From positions 1 through 46,393 of the forward strand of contig JBFWVD010000042.1 of NCBI GenBank assembly GCA_050246915.1: 46,393 nucleotides of DNA, written 5' to 3'. This stretch comes from JBFWVD01 sp050246915 (GTDB taxonomy: Bacteria > Actinomycetota > Acidimicrobiia > Acidimicrobiales > Ilumatobacteraceae). Of the stretch, positions 33,643-42,864 are shown piece after piece. Below the pieces are notes generated by a model. That model was not told where the DNA came from, made no database searches, and worked only from the letters and a program-made list of their open reading frames with translations. Both the position numbers and the translations under genes were made by a program. Numbering within the stretch: position 1 is the stretch's first letter; every line of letters starts with the position of its first letter.

Positions 33643-36600
33643 TCAGGAACGACGACCTACGAGTTGGCGGTAGAGGTTCACGGTCTCGGTGGATGGTTCG
33701 CATTCGAGGGCGTTGAGCTGGTGGGTGAGCTCGTTGAAGGTGGCGTGAATGGCTGCGGTGTTAGCGGCGCGGTGTTCGAGTTGCATGCGGAGTCGGTAGA
33801 GGTCCTCGTGGCCGGGTACGGCTTTGAGGCCTTGCACGAGCGCGAACCGGGCGGTCGTGAGATCGGCGGCGTCGCAGGCGAGGCGGTAGAGGTCACGGGC
33901 TGCGTTGAGGATGTGGTCGTGGGTTTGGACGTTGTCTTGGGTGGCGTCGGCCCATTCGTATCCGCCGTCGTCGAATGGTTCTCCGTGTACGAGCGCCAGC
34001 GCGTCGCTGAGGAGTTCGATGGCTTCGTTCGACGCTGCGTCGCGGGCACGGGCGGCGAGGGCGATGAACACGGCGAGATCGGTCATCACGCTCGGGTCGA
34101 GTCGGACGCCGGCGTCGGTTGCGGTCGACAGCAAGGGGCTCCCTGCCGGCGACGTGCCGAGGGTGTTGCGCAGGTCGGACAGCTTGTTCGAGAACGTCTT
34201 TCGCTCGCGTGCTTCGCCGCCCCAGACGGCGTCGAGGATCCGTGACCTCGACACCGTTCGGCCGTTCTGGCAGGCGAGGTAGACGAGCAGGCGAAGTTTG
34301 AGGCCTTGTATCTCGGGATGGTCGGTCACGGCTGGCCGCCCGAGGACGCGGACGAGCAGCGCGGGTTCGGGTCGGCACCACTCGTCGTCGCCGCTGTCGG
34401 AACCCGCGGAGTCGAGGAGGCTGTTCTGGACAAAGGCGGCGCTCGGTTCGCGCGCTGCCTCCAGCGCTACGTCAGTGGGCCGCTGCTCGAAGTCCGGTAC
34501 AAGTTCCGCGACGAGTTCGTCGGTGAGCGGTTCCTCGGCGGACGCGTCGTGTTCGTGGTCGAGGAGCACGGCGATCTCGGCGGCAGTCTCTCGGGGGACG
34601 CCGACGGGCGTGATGAGGATCGGGTCGGTGCCGATGCCGTGGAGGACCGCGGAGCCGTAGCCGTCGAGAACGAGGCGGGCACCGGCGTGTCCGATGTCGG
34701 CGCTGAGGATGACGGCTGCCCCGTGACGAGGCACCACGCAGGCCGCGATCTGTCTCTGGGTCTCGAGGTCGATGTCGCCACACACCACTACGTCCGTTGA
34801 GAGACCGAGCACTGGGTTCTCGCCGAGGCGACGGTGGAACAGCGATACGTGTTCGTCGAGGAGGCTTGTGACGTCGTGGGCCCTGGCGGTGAGCATTCCG
34901 ATTGCTTCGTCGGGACGGACGTGCGCGACTCGTTCGAGGTGTTCAACGCCGTCAACTCCGCTGCCGACGGTGAGCACGCTGGCATCGGCGAGGTCGTCTC
35001 CGGCCCCGAGTTCGAGCACGACCGCTCGGATCCATCCCTCGACGTCCGCCGGCGGTCCGGACACTGCCAGTGTTGCGACTGCTTCGAGGTCGACGAGTAG
35101 TTGGCGGTGGCCGCGTGTTCCGACGGTGACCAAGGCGGGGATGGGTGAGGGCCATTCGGCGAGGGGTGTTGGTTCGTCGGGGTCGTAGTGGACGCGCCAT
35201 GACCAGCCGCCGTCGGTTGCTTCCCATGGGATTGGTGCGGTGTGGCACGGTTGGCTCCAGAGGATCTCGATGCCGACTCCGGGTTCCAGTTCGACGGCGA
35301 GCGGTGCGCCGGTGATGGCGGTTGGTGTGAGTTGGCGAGCGAGCGCGGCGAGTTCTTGGCCGGCCCAACGGGTGAAGGGGACGTCGGAGGCGGCGACGAT
35401 CGCGGTCTCGACTTCGGCTTGTCGTTTCGAGAGTCGACTCGGTGGGCCGGTGCCGAGGGCGCGGCGACGACGCCGCTGTCGCACGAGGGCGGTGGTGAGC
35501 CCGGAGGCGAGCGCGACGGTTCCGGTCACTCCGGCGAGGGTGACGAGCGACCGGTCCGGGGATGTGTCGTTGTCCGTGACCGGGGGTGCGGTTTGCTCAG
35601 TGCCGGGCGGGGTGTCAGTGGGATGCCGGGGTGGCACCGTGGTGCCGGTCTCGATGACGTTGGTCGGCGCTTCGGTGGATGTGGGCACGTCGGGCGGGGC
35701 CGGCGGCGGGGGATGAGCCTCGGTTGTCGGCGGCGTTGGGAGATCGATCTCGGGCTGGGGTGGAAGTGGCGGCGGCGGGGTCGGTGGCGCGAGTGGCGGG
35801 TTGCCGATCGCCGGAAAGTTGATCGTGTCGCCGGGGAAGATCAGGCTCGGGTTGCCGCTGGGGAAGGTGTTGGTGTCGATGACCAGGTGCATGTGGTCGG
35901 CGATCTCGGCGTTCGTCGGCGTCAGTGTCTCGCCGTCAGCGCGATCGAGCCGTTCGGCGCTGAGGTCCCAGACGTTGTCGCCGGATTGGACTACCACGGT
36001 CTCGCCCGGGAGCCAGCCGGCGTCGCCGCTGGTCGCGGGCGAAGCTTGGTCGCTGGCGGACTGTCCGCGAGGCGTGAGCACGGTCATGCCCTCCGGGAAG
36101 GCTCCCCCTTGGTACATGCCACCGCCGGGAGTCGGTCGGCCGACGTTCAGTGCGAGGATCTCGTCTCGGGCGCCGTCGAGTCGGTCAGGGAACAGCCGGG
36201 CGGCGATCGAGTAGGGGGTGTCCCGGCGTCGAGCAACGATCTCGCTGACCAGATCGGGACGTTCACCGTGCTCGGACTGAATCGAGTGGCGAGCGTCGTT
36301 CACGACGACCGTCGCGGCGGGTCGGCCGGTGGCCTGCGTGGTGCCATGCATGCTGGAGAGCGCGGAGGAGGGGAACACGGCGAGCGTGGTCGTGGTGGTG
36401 ATCGCGGCGATCGTGGACGAAGTCAGCGCGTAGCGCACGAGCCTGGTGAGCCACCCTTGTGGACCTCGGTCAACAATGACGGGTACCGAGCGAGGCGAGG
36501 CCTGAGCCGATGGGCGGGGATGGCGGGCCTTGAGACACAGCCTTGCCTGGCGGATGGCGGGTAGCGCGAACCATGCCCACAGCACGTAGAAGCCGATGGA

Positions 36601-36777
36601 GAGCAGCCGCAGAATTGTGGCGTCGTCGACGGTTCGATCCTGGACGCGGCGCAACAGGTCACCACCGAACGGGTTCCCGGCGATTCTCGCCATCAGTGCG
36701 ACGGGAACGGTGAGGACGGCGACGACGAGCAGGCCGGCGGCCAGGCGCGCCAGGATTCGGAGGGCTTGGCGGATCAT
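33643..36777 (-). CDS. Membrane-spanning LysM and BTAD/SARP-type regulator
   Basis: A 1044-residue protein ending the Tad operon. Three membrane helices lie at about 9-31, 54-74 and 114-138. Two LysM-like segments follow (TPYSIAARLFPDRLDG near 180 and QSGDNVWDLSAERLDRADG near 265), then a Pro-rich stalk (about 325-425). A fourth helix near 432-455 ends in RQRRRRR. The positive-inside rule puts the LysM part outside and the rest inside. The C-terminal 235 residues hold a winged-helix DNA-binding domain (LLVYLACQNGRTVSRSRIL) and a BTAD helical domain as in SARP/AfsR regulators. The ATG at 36777 overlaps the upstream stop. It could report cell-wall or pilus state directly to DNA, which is inference. 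Confidence 0.85.
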   Translation of the reverse strand: MIRQALRILARLAAGLLVVAVLTVPVALMARIAGNPFGGDLLRRVQDRTVDDATILRLLSIGFYVLWAWFALPAIRQARLCLKARHPRPSAQASPRSVPVIVDRGPQGWLTRLVRYALTSSTIAAITTTTTLAVFPSSALSSMHGTTQATGRPAATVVVNDARHSIQSEHGERPDLVSEIVARRRDTPYSIAARLFPDRLDGARDEILALNVGRPTPGGGMYQGGAFPEGMTVLTPRGQSASDQASPATSGDAGWLPGETVVVQSGDNVWDLSAERLDRADGETLTPTNAEIADHMHLVIDTNTFPSGNPSLIFPGDTINFPAIGNPPLAPPTPPPPLPPQPEIDLPTPPTTEAHPPPPAPPDVPTSTEAPTNVIETGTTVPPRHPTDTPPGTEQTAPPVTDNDTSPDRSLVTLAGVTGTVALASGLTTALVRQRRRRRALGTGPPSRLSKRQAEVETAIVAASDVPFTRWAGQELAALARQLTPTAITGAPLAVELEPGVGIEILWSQPCHTAPIPWEATDGGWSWRVHYDPDEPTPLAEWPSPIPALVTVGTRGHRQLLVDLEAVATLAVSGPPADVEGWIRAVVLELGAGDDLADASVLTVGSGVDGVEHLERVAHVRPDEAIGMLTARAHDVTSLLDEHVSLFHRRLGENPVLGLSTDVVVCGDIDLETQRQIAACVVPRHGAAVILSADIGHAGARLVLDGYGSAVLHGIGTDPILITPVGVPRETAAEIAVLLDHEHDASAEEPLTDELVAELVPDFEQRPTDVALEAAREPSAAFVQNSLLDSAGSDSGDDEWCRPEPALLVRVLGRPAVTDHPEIQGLKLRLLVYLACQNGRTVSRSRILDAVWGGEARERKTFSNKLSDLRNTLGTSPAGSPLLSTATDAGVRLDPSVMTDLAVFIALAARARDAASNEAIELLSDALALVHGEPFDDGGYEWADATQDNVQTHDHILNAARDLYRLACDAADLTTARFALVQGLKAVPGHEDLYRLRMQLEHRAANTAAIHATFNELTHQLNALECEPSTETVNLYRQLVGRRS

Positions 36778-37196
36778 GGGCTGTTCCCGAACGTTGCTGT
36801 TGCTTCGCCGCTGCCGCGCACGACGATGCTGTCGTTGCCGATCAGTTGGCCGAACACCGCGTCCCGCCGAGCCGTCAGCACGACGGTGACCGTGGTCGCG
36901 GTGACCGTGATTGACACGATGTTGCTTCGTGCGACGCCTGCAGCGTCGAGGAAGTCGAGTGTCGCGGCGCGTGCCGGGTCTTCGCGTAGGCCGTCGGCGG
37001 TGACAGTCGCGACGCCGGCGCGGGCGGCGGCCTCGGCGGTGTTGATCGCCTGACGGCGCGCGGCAAGTGCCCGGCCACCGTCGAACACGAGGCCGGCACC
37101 GATGAGGACCACGATCAGCAGCATCGCCACAGCAGGACCGATGACGCCACGGTCGTCCGCGATCGCTCGGCGGAGTGTGTGCAGGCGGCGCTTCAT
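36774..37196 (-). CDS. TadG/TadE-like pseudopilin
   Basis: A 140-residue protein with a basic N-terminus, ADDRG, and then the membrane helix VIGPAVAMLLIVVLIGAGLV, the TadE/TadG plan. It continues with FDGGRALAARRQAINTAEAAARAG and a beta-rich extracytoplasmic tail. The ATG at 37196 overlaps the upstream stop (ATGA), and its own stop overlaps the next start. It should be a minor pilus component or assembly factor. Confidence 0.78.
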   Translation of the reverse strand: MKRRLHTLRRAIADDRGVIGPAVAMLLIVVLIGAGLVFDGGRALAARRQAINTAEAAARAGVATVTADGLREDPARAATLDFLDAAGVARSNIVSITVTATTVTVVLTARRDAVFGQLIGNDSIVVRGSGEATATFGNSP

Positions 37197-37624
37197 TCTG
37201 CTTCCTGGTAGCGGTCGATGACTTGGGTGTCTGACGCTGCGATGGTGCGGCCTGTGTTTGTGATCGGTTCGCGATTGTCGACGGTGCACGTGAGCGTGAC
37301 GGTGACGCTGCCACCGCGCCATGTGCCGGTCGGGCCTGGTTGCCACGACATGGCAACGGCAGGTTGCGTGGTGCATGGCGACTGCAGGTTCGACGCATAG
37401 GCGGCGGCGCGAGCGGCGGTGAGCGCGTCGGTGGGGTTGCCCTGTTGTGATGCGGCGCGGGCTGCGGATTGGGCGCTGTTGGCGAGGTCTTGTGAGGTGG
37501 AGGTCAGCCGTCCGATCCACGCGAGGAACCCCCATCCGATCAGGGCGACGATCAGCAGCAACAGCAGTTCGGTGCTCACGGCTTGACCGCGATCGTCACG
37601 CCAGCGGATCGGGCGGGCGGTCAC
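37193..37624 (-). CDS. TadE-like pseudopilin
   Basis: A 143-residue protein starting at a GTG that overlaps the upstream stop (GTGA). After WRDDRGQAVSTE comes the membrane helix LLLLLIVALIGWGFLAWI, then an Ala-rich helix (NSAQSAARAASQQG) and a beta-rich tail with two Cys. The Glu five residues after the DRG site is the kind used in prepilin-like processing. The frame extends further upstream, but the overlap start fits the operon. Confidence 0.78.
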   Translation of the reverse strand: MTARPIRWRDDRGQAVSTELLLLLIVALIGWGFLAWIGRLTSTSQDLANSAQSAARAASQQGNPTDALTAARAAAYASNLQSPCTTQPAVAMSWQPGPTGTWRGGSVTVTLTCTVDNREPITNTGRTIAASDTQVIDRYQEAE

Positions 37625-38052
37625 GGTGACTCCTCCGGTGCGTTGGCAACGGCCGTCACGGTGAGCGATCCGGGGAGCACGAACCCTGGTGTCGATGCGG
37701 TCACGGTGACGGTCACGAGTTCGCCCTCGACGGCGCCACCGGTGCAGGTGACGTCGAGGTTTCTGACCCAGCCGCCACCGATCCGTGTCGCGATTGACGT
37801 CGCCGCGGTGGCTGCGTCGGTGCATCCACCGTCGGCTGCTGCGGCGGCCCTGGCGCCCTCGGCCGCTGACTGTTCGAGGATGTTCTTGGCGTGCCACCAC
37901 ACGATCACCTGCATGAAGAACAGGAACAACATCAGGAGGAACACGAACGCGAACAGCTGCTCGACGCTGCTCGAAACCCCTCGGTCGTCGCGCCAGTCGA
38001 AACGTCGCCGCGCGGCACTGACCGCTCGTCGTGGGCGTCGACGGATTCGCAT
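37621..38052 (-). CDS. TadE-like pseudopilin
   Basis: A 143-residue protein with a basic N-terminus, FDWRDDRGVSSSVEQLF, a very hydrophobic helix (VFLLMLFLFFMQVIVWW) and an Ala-rich helix (EQSAAEGARAAAAADGG). The tail is beta-rich and holds two Cys. It is the first of three TadE/TadG-like genes with the same N-terminal WRDDRG signature, so they are probably paralogues. It starts 18 nt after the pilin gene. Confidence 0.8.
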   Translation of the reverse strand: MRIRRRPRRAVSAARRRFDWRDDRGVSSSVEQLFAFVFLLMLFLFFMQVIVWWHAKNILEQSAAEGARAAAAADGGCTDAATAATSIATRIGGGWVRNLDVTCTGGAVEGELVTVTVTASTPGFVLPGSLTVTAVANAPEESP

Positions 38053-38070
38053 CGAGAAGCGGTCGCGGGT

Positions 38071-38328
38071 TCAGGGTCCGGCGGGGACCACGGGGTCGGG
38101 GATGTTGTCGCCGGCCTGTTGGACGATCGCGTAGGCGATCCCTGCGACGATGCCGGCGACGATGATCCCCAGGGCGATGTAGAGCAGCTTGGACGGTGAC
38201 TCGTCGAGGCCCTCGTCTCGGGCAGACCAGACGCGCAAGGTGCGCAGGAGCATCGTCAGGCCGATGTAGGCCTGATCGACGACGCTTGTCACGTACGGGC
38301 TCGTGACATACGGAGCGGGTGATGTCAT
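38071..38328 (-). CDS. flp: Flp-type major pilin
   Basis: An 85-residue protein with a GAAAGGA ribosome site. The membrane helix LLYIALGIIVAGIVAGIAYA is preceded by DEGLDESPSK and followed by a short polar tail. Size, single helix and place between TadC and the TadE-like genes fit the major Flp pilin. The pre-helix leader (about 45 residues) is longer than in many Flp pilins and contains a repeated PYVTS. Processing by the prepilin peptidase at the operon's head is expected. Confidence 0.75.
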   Translation of the reverse strand: MTSPAPYVTSPYVTSVVDQAYIGLTMLLRTLRVWSARDEGLDESPSKLLYIALGIIVAGIVAGIAYAIVQQAGDNIPDPVVPAGP

Positions 38329-38342
38329 GTCGTTCCTTTCGG

Positions 38343-39260
38343 TTAGCTGGTGGTGGAGAAGGCGTCGAACACGCGCACGATCAGCGGGTAGCCGAGGAAT
38401 GCGACGACACCGGCGACGAACAGCAGGGTCGGTCCGAACATCGTGGAGGTTTGGCGATCAGCGGAACGTTGCATGTCATCCAGCGCGACCTGGCGCATCC
38501 GTGTCGCCACGGCAATGACCGTGGTTTCGACACCGACGCCGATCCGGGCGACGTGGCCGACCGACGACGCCAGGTCTTGTAGCTCGCGGCAGTCGTACTC
38601 GACGCCGACGCTGTCGAGTGCTTCCCAGACCCGGATGCCCATCTGCGGGGCGGCGTGCACTGCGGCGGCGATCGTTTCGAACGCTGGCCCTGTACCGACT
38701 TCGGCTGCGTAGCTGATCGCTTCGGTCATCGATCGTCTCGTGGTCATGCACACCGCGACCAGTTGCACGTACGCGGCGACCCCGGCCCGGAATGACCGGT
38801 AGCGACGATCGGCAACCGCGACGACGCTCGACAACTGATACCAGCCCATCAACAGGGCAACACCGAACGGCGCGACCGCGATGATCGGCCAGGGGACCGC
38901 AACACCAGTCATCGTCGGTACCAGCACGAGCACCAGACCGGCAACGAAACCGACGACTGCGGCCGACACGATCCGAGTGGCGAGCAGCGGCACGGAGACA
39001 CCCCCGGCACGGAACGCGTAGCGACGGCGTGCTTCGATCCGTTGACCGACATCGGAGGCTGCGAGTCGTGTCCCCAAGCGGGCGAACGAGCGATCCCACC
39101 GCGAACCGGTAGCGGAGTCGGGGACAGGGGACCGGGTCGAGTACAAGCGTCGGTAGGTGGTGGCAACCGTTGCCGGACCGAACTGCATGGCTCGTCGTAG
39201 ACACCATCCGGCCATCACGGTCGCTGCACCGGCGACCAACGCGAGCTGGGTCAGGGTCAT
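38343..39260 (-). CDS. tadC: TadC-like pilus platform protein (T2SSF family)
   Basis: A 305-residue inner-membrane protein. There is one helix at the N-terminus, a pair in the middle (about 92-145) and one near the C-terminus (LLFVAGVVAFLGYPLIV). The T2SSF cytoplasmic domain includes FRAGVAAYVQLVAVCMTTRR and the long amphipathic MRQVALDDMQRSADRQTSTM. The ATG at 39260 overlaps the TadB stop (ATGA). With TadB it should form the platform on which the TadA ATPase works. Confidence 0.88.
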   Translation of the reverse strand: MTLTQLALVAGAATVMAGWCLRRAMQFGPATVATTYRRLYSTRSPVPDSATGSRWDRSFARLGTRLAASDVGQRIEARRRYAFRAGGVSVPLLATRIVSAAVVGFVAGLVLVLVPTMTGVAVPWPIIAVAPFGVALLMGWYQLSSVVAVADRRYRSFRAGVAAYVQLVAVCMTTRRSMTEAISYAAEVGTGPAFETIAAAVHAAPQMGIRVWEALDSVGVEYDCRELQDLASSVGHVARIGVGVETTVIAVATRMRQVALDDMQRSADRQTSTMFGPTLLFVAGVVAFLGYPLIVRVFDAFSTTS

Positions 39261-40120
39261 GGCCGTGCCTCGGCGAGTGCCTCACGGCTGACGAATCTGC
39301 CGGAGCGTTCATAGCGGGACAGGTTGCGGAGCCACATCAGACTGAGCGCCCAGATCGACAACGGCAACAACAGCCAGATCTGCCCGACGGGCGACCGGTA
39401 GGGCTCCAGAGTTTCCGAGGCGACGACGATCATGTACGCAACCAGGCCGCCCAGAATCGCCAGCATCCGACGCATCGACCGTTCGAAGTTCGCTCGCAAG
39501 CGGTCGATGCGGTCGCGGGCGGTGAGCTCGTCGCGGGCCGTCACCGCGAGCTGGGCGAAGGTGTCCTGCAGCGCCGAACCCGAGGCGTGCCCGGCGGCGA
39601 ACAACATCGACGCCACGGCGGTGTCCGACACGGGGTGATCGAGTTCGTCGGCCAGATGCACGAGTGCATCGCGCAACGGCATGTGATGGCCGAGCCGACC
39701 GGCAAGCCGGCCGAGTTCCGTCTCGATCACCGTCGGCGCCCGCTTGGCGGACTCGGTCAAGGCCTCGACCAGATCGAGATTCGATCCAAGCTGAAGATCA
39801 CGTAGGTCCTCCAACCACTTGGCGATCCCATCGAGACGGCGACGCTCGACGGTCGCCGACTTGCCGGCGAACAACCTCGGCCACACCACGACCAGCGCGA
39901 TCGTCCCCGCACTGGCGACCGGCCAGCGCGTGACCAACAACACCACCAGTCCGGCAACGAGGGCGACGACCAATGCGTTGCCGCTGGCCAGTCGCGAGCG
40001 ACGTCGAGCTCTCGGGTTGGAGGCTGATCGTGGGCGCACAGACTCGGCGGCACACCACACCGCTCCGCCCGCCGCCAGGCCGGCCGCCACGGCGACGAGG
40101 AGCCTCATCGTGGCGTTCAC
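39257..40120 (-). CDS. tadB: TadB-like pilus platform protein (T2SSF family)
   Basis: A 287-residue membrane protein. Helices lie near the N-terminus (LLVAVAAGLAAGGAVWCAA, then ALVVALVAGLVVLLVTRW) and the C-terminus (MLAILGGLVAYMIVVASE, then WLLLPLSIWALSLMWL). The T2SSF domain contains ATVERRRLDGIAKWLEDLRD and HASGSALQDTFAQLAVTARDE. The GTG at 40120 overlaps the TadA stop; an ATG four codons later is the alternative. It is the usual TadB partner of TadC. Confidence 0.88.
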   Translation of the reverse strand: MNATMRLLVAVAAGLAAGGAVWCAAESVRPRSASNPRARRRSRLASGNALVVALVAGLVVLLVTRWPVASAGTIALVVVWPRLFAGKSATVERRRLDGIAKWLEDLRDLQLGSNLDLVEALTESAKRAPTVIETELGRLAGRLGHHMPLRDALVHLADELDHPVSDTAVASMLFAAGHASGSALQDTFAQLAVTARDELTARDRIDRLRANFERSMRRMLAILGGLVAYMIVVASETLEPYRSPVGQIWLLLPLSIWALSLMWLRNLSRYERSGRFVSREALAEARP

Positions 40121-41484
40121 GACACCGCCTCCAGCGAGAACGGCGACCCGGTCGCGTGGGCCGCTGCTTGCATCGGCAGGTAGGTGTCGTCGAGTGCGTC
40201 GGCGAGCTCGAAGTCGGGGAAGTTGGTGCGGATCTTGGTGACCAACAGATCCGGCCATGGCGTGCGAGACGCCCGGCCACGCAGATCGCCGGCGCCAGGC
40301 TGCGGCGCGTACAGGGTGTGGACGACACAGCGATCACCTTCGATCGATGGAGCGACGATCTCTTGAATCCAACGTCGCCGATCGCGGGCCATCGAGCAAT
40401 GCACGACAAGATCGAACGCCTGGTACACCATCCGCGCGGCCTGGTCACGCTCGCTCGAGCCGCGTTCACAGATCCGATCGATCAGTTGCCCGAGCCCCGC
40501 CACCGCCGACGACCCATGGACTGAAACCAGAGTGCCCTGACCGATGTTGGCGGCGCGGATCGCCGGGTCGGCCTCATCGCTGCGGACCTCGCCGATCATG
40601 TTCAGCTCGCCGCGGGTGCGCAGCACCGGCGCCATCATGTCGGCGCACGAGATCCCACGCGACGTCGACGTCATCGGCATCCGCGCCTGCATCTCCTGTG
40701 TCCACGGCCGCCCCAACGACACCAACCCCAACTCGAAATCGGTCTCGACGGTGACGATCCGAGTGTCCGCCGGGTACGCCAGCGGGAACGCGCGCAACAC
40801 CGTTGTCTTGCCTGAGCCCTGCACACCAGTGGTCGCCGCGGACAGCTGGGCCTCAACCGCTGCGGTGCCGAGCAGGTAGCGCATCCCGTTCGAGATCGAG
40901 CCCCACTCGAACAGGTCATCGAAGGTTGCGCCCATCACACGGTGCACGCGGATGAAGATCGCGGGTCTGGACACGACGTCGAACCCTTGCCCATGGAAAC
41001 GCAGCCTCGGCGATAACTGCACGTCGACGAACGGATGCTCGAAACTGAACGGCCGATGATGTGTCGCAGCCACATCGGCGATCATCTGAGTCAACTCCTC
41101 GGCGGTTCGCGCCAGCGCCGGGTAGTAGCTCTTGGTGCCGTCGGCACGATCGACGCGCACCGGTTGGCCGGGGAACACGAGCACGTCCTCCGCCAACGGC
41201 TCCCCGGCGAGAATCCCGTACAGGCGAGGGAGCAGGAACATCGCCGAAAGGATCAACTCGACGACGATGTCCTCCTCCGCTTCCGACAGCGCCGGTTCCC
41301 GACCGGCGACGCGCTGCTCGTTGACGATCGGCAGCACCTTCGTCTCCAGTTCGAACTTGGTCTGTTCCTGCCGACGGTCACGATCAGCGTGCGATTCACG
41401 CACCGGTGCGGCCGGAAGCTGGGCGCCGAACTCGCGGCGAATCCGCTCCGCCAACTCCATCAACCAATCCTGCGGCCCGTTCAC
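40117..41484 (-). CDS. tadA: TadA/CpaF pilus assembly ATPase
   Basis: A 455-residue secretion ATPase of the VirB11/GspE superfamily. The N-domain has RPFSFEHPFVDVQLSPRLRF. Walker A is TTGVQGSGKTTVLR (K226), and VETDFELGL is the Asp-box region. Walker B is LNMIGEVRSDEA, and TLVSVHGSSAVAGLGQLIDR is the His-box. The GTG at 41484 overlaps the TadZ stop; the longer open frame (to 41583) is not favoured. It drives pilin polymerisation. VirB11 of T4SS is a relative, and no separate VirB11 lies in this window. Confidence 0.93.
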   Translation of the reverse strand: MNGPQDWLMELAERIRREFGAQLPAAPVRESHADRDRRQEQTKFELETKVLPIVNEQRVAGREPALSEAEEDIVVELILSAMFLLPRLYGILAGEPLAEDVLVFPGQPVRVDRADGTKSYYPALARTAEELTQMIADVAATHHRPFSFEHPFVDVQLSPRLRFHGQGFDVVSRPAIFIRVHRVMGATFDDLFEWGSISNGMRYLLGTAAVEAQLSAATTGVQGSGKTTVLRAFPLAYPADTRIVTVETDFELGLVSLGRPWTQEMQARMPMTSTSRGISCADMMAPVLRTRGELNMIGEVRSDEADPAIRAANIGQGTLVSVHGSSAVAGLGQLIDRICERGSSERDQAARMVYQAFDLVVHCSMARDRRRWIQEIVAPSIEGDRCVVHTLYAPQPGAGDLRGRASRTPWPDLLVTKIRTNFPDFELADALDDTYLPMQAAAHATGSPFSLEAVS

Positions 41485-42224
41485 ACCGTCACCCCCACCT
41501 GAAGCCGCGCCAACAAGCCGTGTATGCCGAGCACCAATCGTGATCGACGCAAGGAGCGATGCCCGATCGACGCACCGCGACACAACAGGTCGAGCGCCCC
41601 GTCATCGAACGGGACATGGCCGGCGTAGGCGGGCCCGAGTTCGTCACGCGCCAAACGACCCGGGTCGATCCGCAATCGACGCTCGGCCGCGACATCGACA
41701 GTGAGAATCCTCACCCGCCCGGCGTCGATCTGGGCATCCGTGGCGGCGAACTGGCCGCGACGGGCGGCCCACTCCAAGGTCGCCGCCAACGGGCCGGGCT
41801 CGGGCGGAGCGACCAACACCACGACGTCCGCGACACCGGCAATCTGTGCCGCCGGCGACCCAGGGAACAGCCGACCGATGTCGACCACCACGACCCCGTC
41901 GAGGGGGTCAAGCAACTGCCGCCATCCTCGAGGTCGGTCCAGCGCGGCCGAGATCCGCCACGGGTCACCCTGTGCGGCGACCACATCAAACTCGCCAAGC
42001 AGCTGCACACCGACGGCCAGATCGCGTTGGAACACGCCCTCGTACAGTCCTGGGCCGGACGGGTCGAGGTCGGCACACCAGCCGAGCAGCGACCCACCGG
42101 ACGGGTCCGCCTCGACCAGGGTGACGTGCTCGCCAGTCGCCGCTGCTGATGCCGCAAGCACCAACGCCGTCGAGGTGGCGCCGCCAGAGGCCTTGATCGA
42201 GCCGACAGCGATCACCCACGTCAC
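41481..42224 (-). CDS. tadZ: TadZ/CpaE-like MinD/ParA-type protein
   Basis: A 247-residue protein with the deviant Walker A fold. AVGSIKASGGATSTALVLA sits where KGGxGKTT is expected; the first Lys is kept but the second, P-loop Lys is missing. HVTLVEADPSGGSLLGW and VVVVDIGRLFPGSPAAQI give the switch regions. TadZ proteins localise the Tad machine at the pole and often have atypical P-loops, so ATP hydrolysis may be lost. It overlaps both neighbours by 4 nt. Confidence 0.82.
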   Translation of the reverse strand: MTWVIAVGSIKASGGATSTALVLAASAAATGEHVTLVEADPSGGSLLGWCADLDPSGPGLYEGVFQRDLAVGVQLLGEFDVVAAQGDPWRISAALDRPRGWRQLLDPLDGVVVVDIGRLFPGSPAAQIAGVADVVVLVAPPEPGPLAATLEWAARRGQFAATDAQIDAGRVRILTVDVAAERRLRIDPGRLARDELGPAYAGHVPFDDGALDLLCRGASIGHRSLRRSRLVLGIHGLLARLQVGVTV

Positions 42225-42850
42225 GGCTGCGCTCCGACACGGACCAACACCAGATCATCGGATGCCGCCCACTGCGCGACCTGCGCCGCCGACTCGGGCG
42301 CTGCCGCCAACACGACCATCAACGCCCGGTCATCACCGACCGACGACTCGACGACCAACACCGCAACCGGGGTGACATCGGCGCCGTCCATCGGGAGGGC
42401 CAGCAACTGGTCGCCGACACTCAACGAGACCGGGTATCGGCCAGCGCGCAACAGCCCACCAATCTCCAACCAGCCGTCGGGCACAGTCGCGCCGGTCGAG
42501 ATCAGCGACGGGCCGAGTAGGTCGCCAGGCTCAAGGTCGACCGCGGCGATCTTGCCCACCAGATCCGCGCGCTGTGACGACGAGAAGAGTTGGGTCGCCG
42601 ACGAATCGATGGCCACCATCGTTGAGCCCAACGCCGCCTCCGTGATCGGGTCGCCCGCCTCCACCGGCGCGACGACCATCACCACCTCGCGGCGATCGGC
42701 TGCCCGACCGAACCCCCACAACACCAACGCTGCAACCAGGACCGCCAACCCGGCAGCGGCGGCAAGCCACGGCAGCCGCACTCGTCTTGACGGGCCGCGA
42801 GGTTGACCGGATCGTCGGCCTGCCAGCGGAGTTGTTTCGGTCGCCGTCAT
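42221..42850 (-). CDS. cpaB: CpaB/RcpC-like SAF-domain pilus protein
   Basis: A 209-residue protein with a strong AGGAGG before the ATG at 42850. The basic N-terminus is followed by a membrane helix (AAAAGLAVLVAALVLWGFG) and a SAF domain (VVAPVEAGDPITEAALGSTM, then DLVGKIAAVDLEPGDLLGP), with a further beta-rich part. CpaB proteins contact the cell wall or periplasm and aid pilus assembly. The open frame continues upstream but has no better start. The preceding gene ends 14 nt upstream. Confidence 0.82.
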   Translation of the reverse strand: MTATETTPLAGRRSGQPRGPSRRVRLPWLAAAAGLAVLVAALVLWGFGRAADRREVVMVVAPVEAGDPITEAALGSTMVAIDSSATQLFSSSQRADLVGKIAAVDLEPGDLLGPSLISTGATVPDGWLEIGGLLRAGRYPVSLSVGDQLLALPMDGADVTPVAVLVVESSVGDDRALMVVLAAAPESAAQVAQWAASDDLVLVRVGAQP

Positions 42851-42864
42851 CTCGAGCCTCCTCG

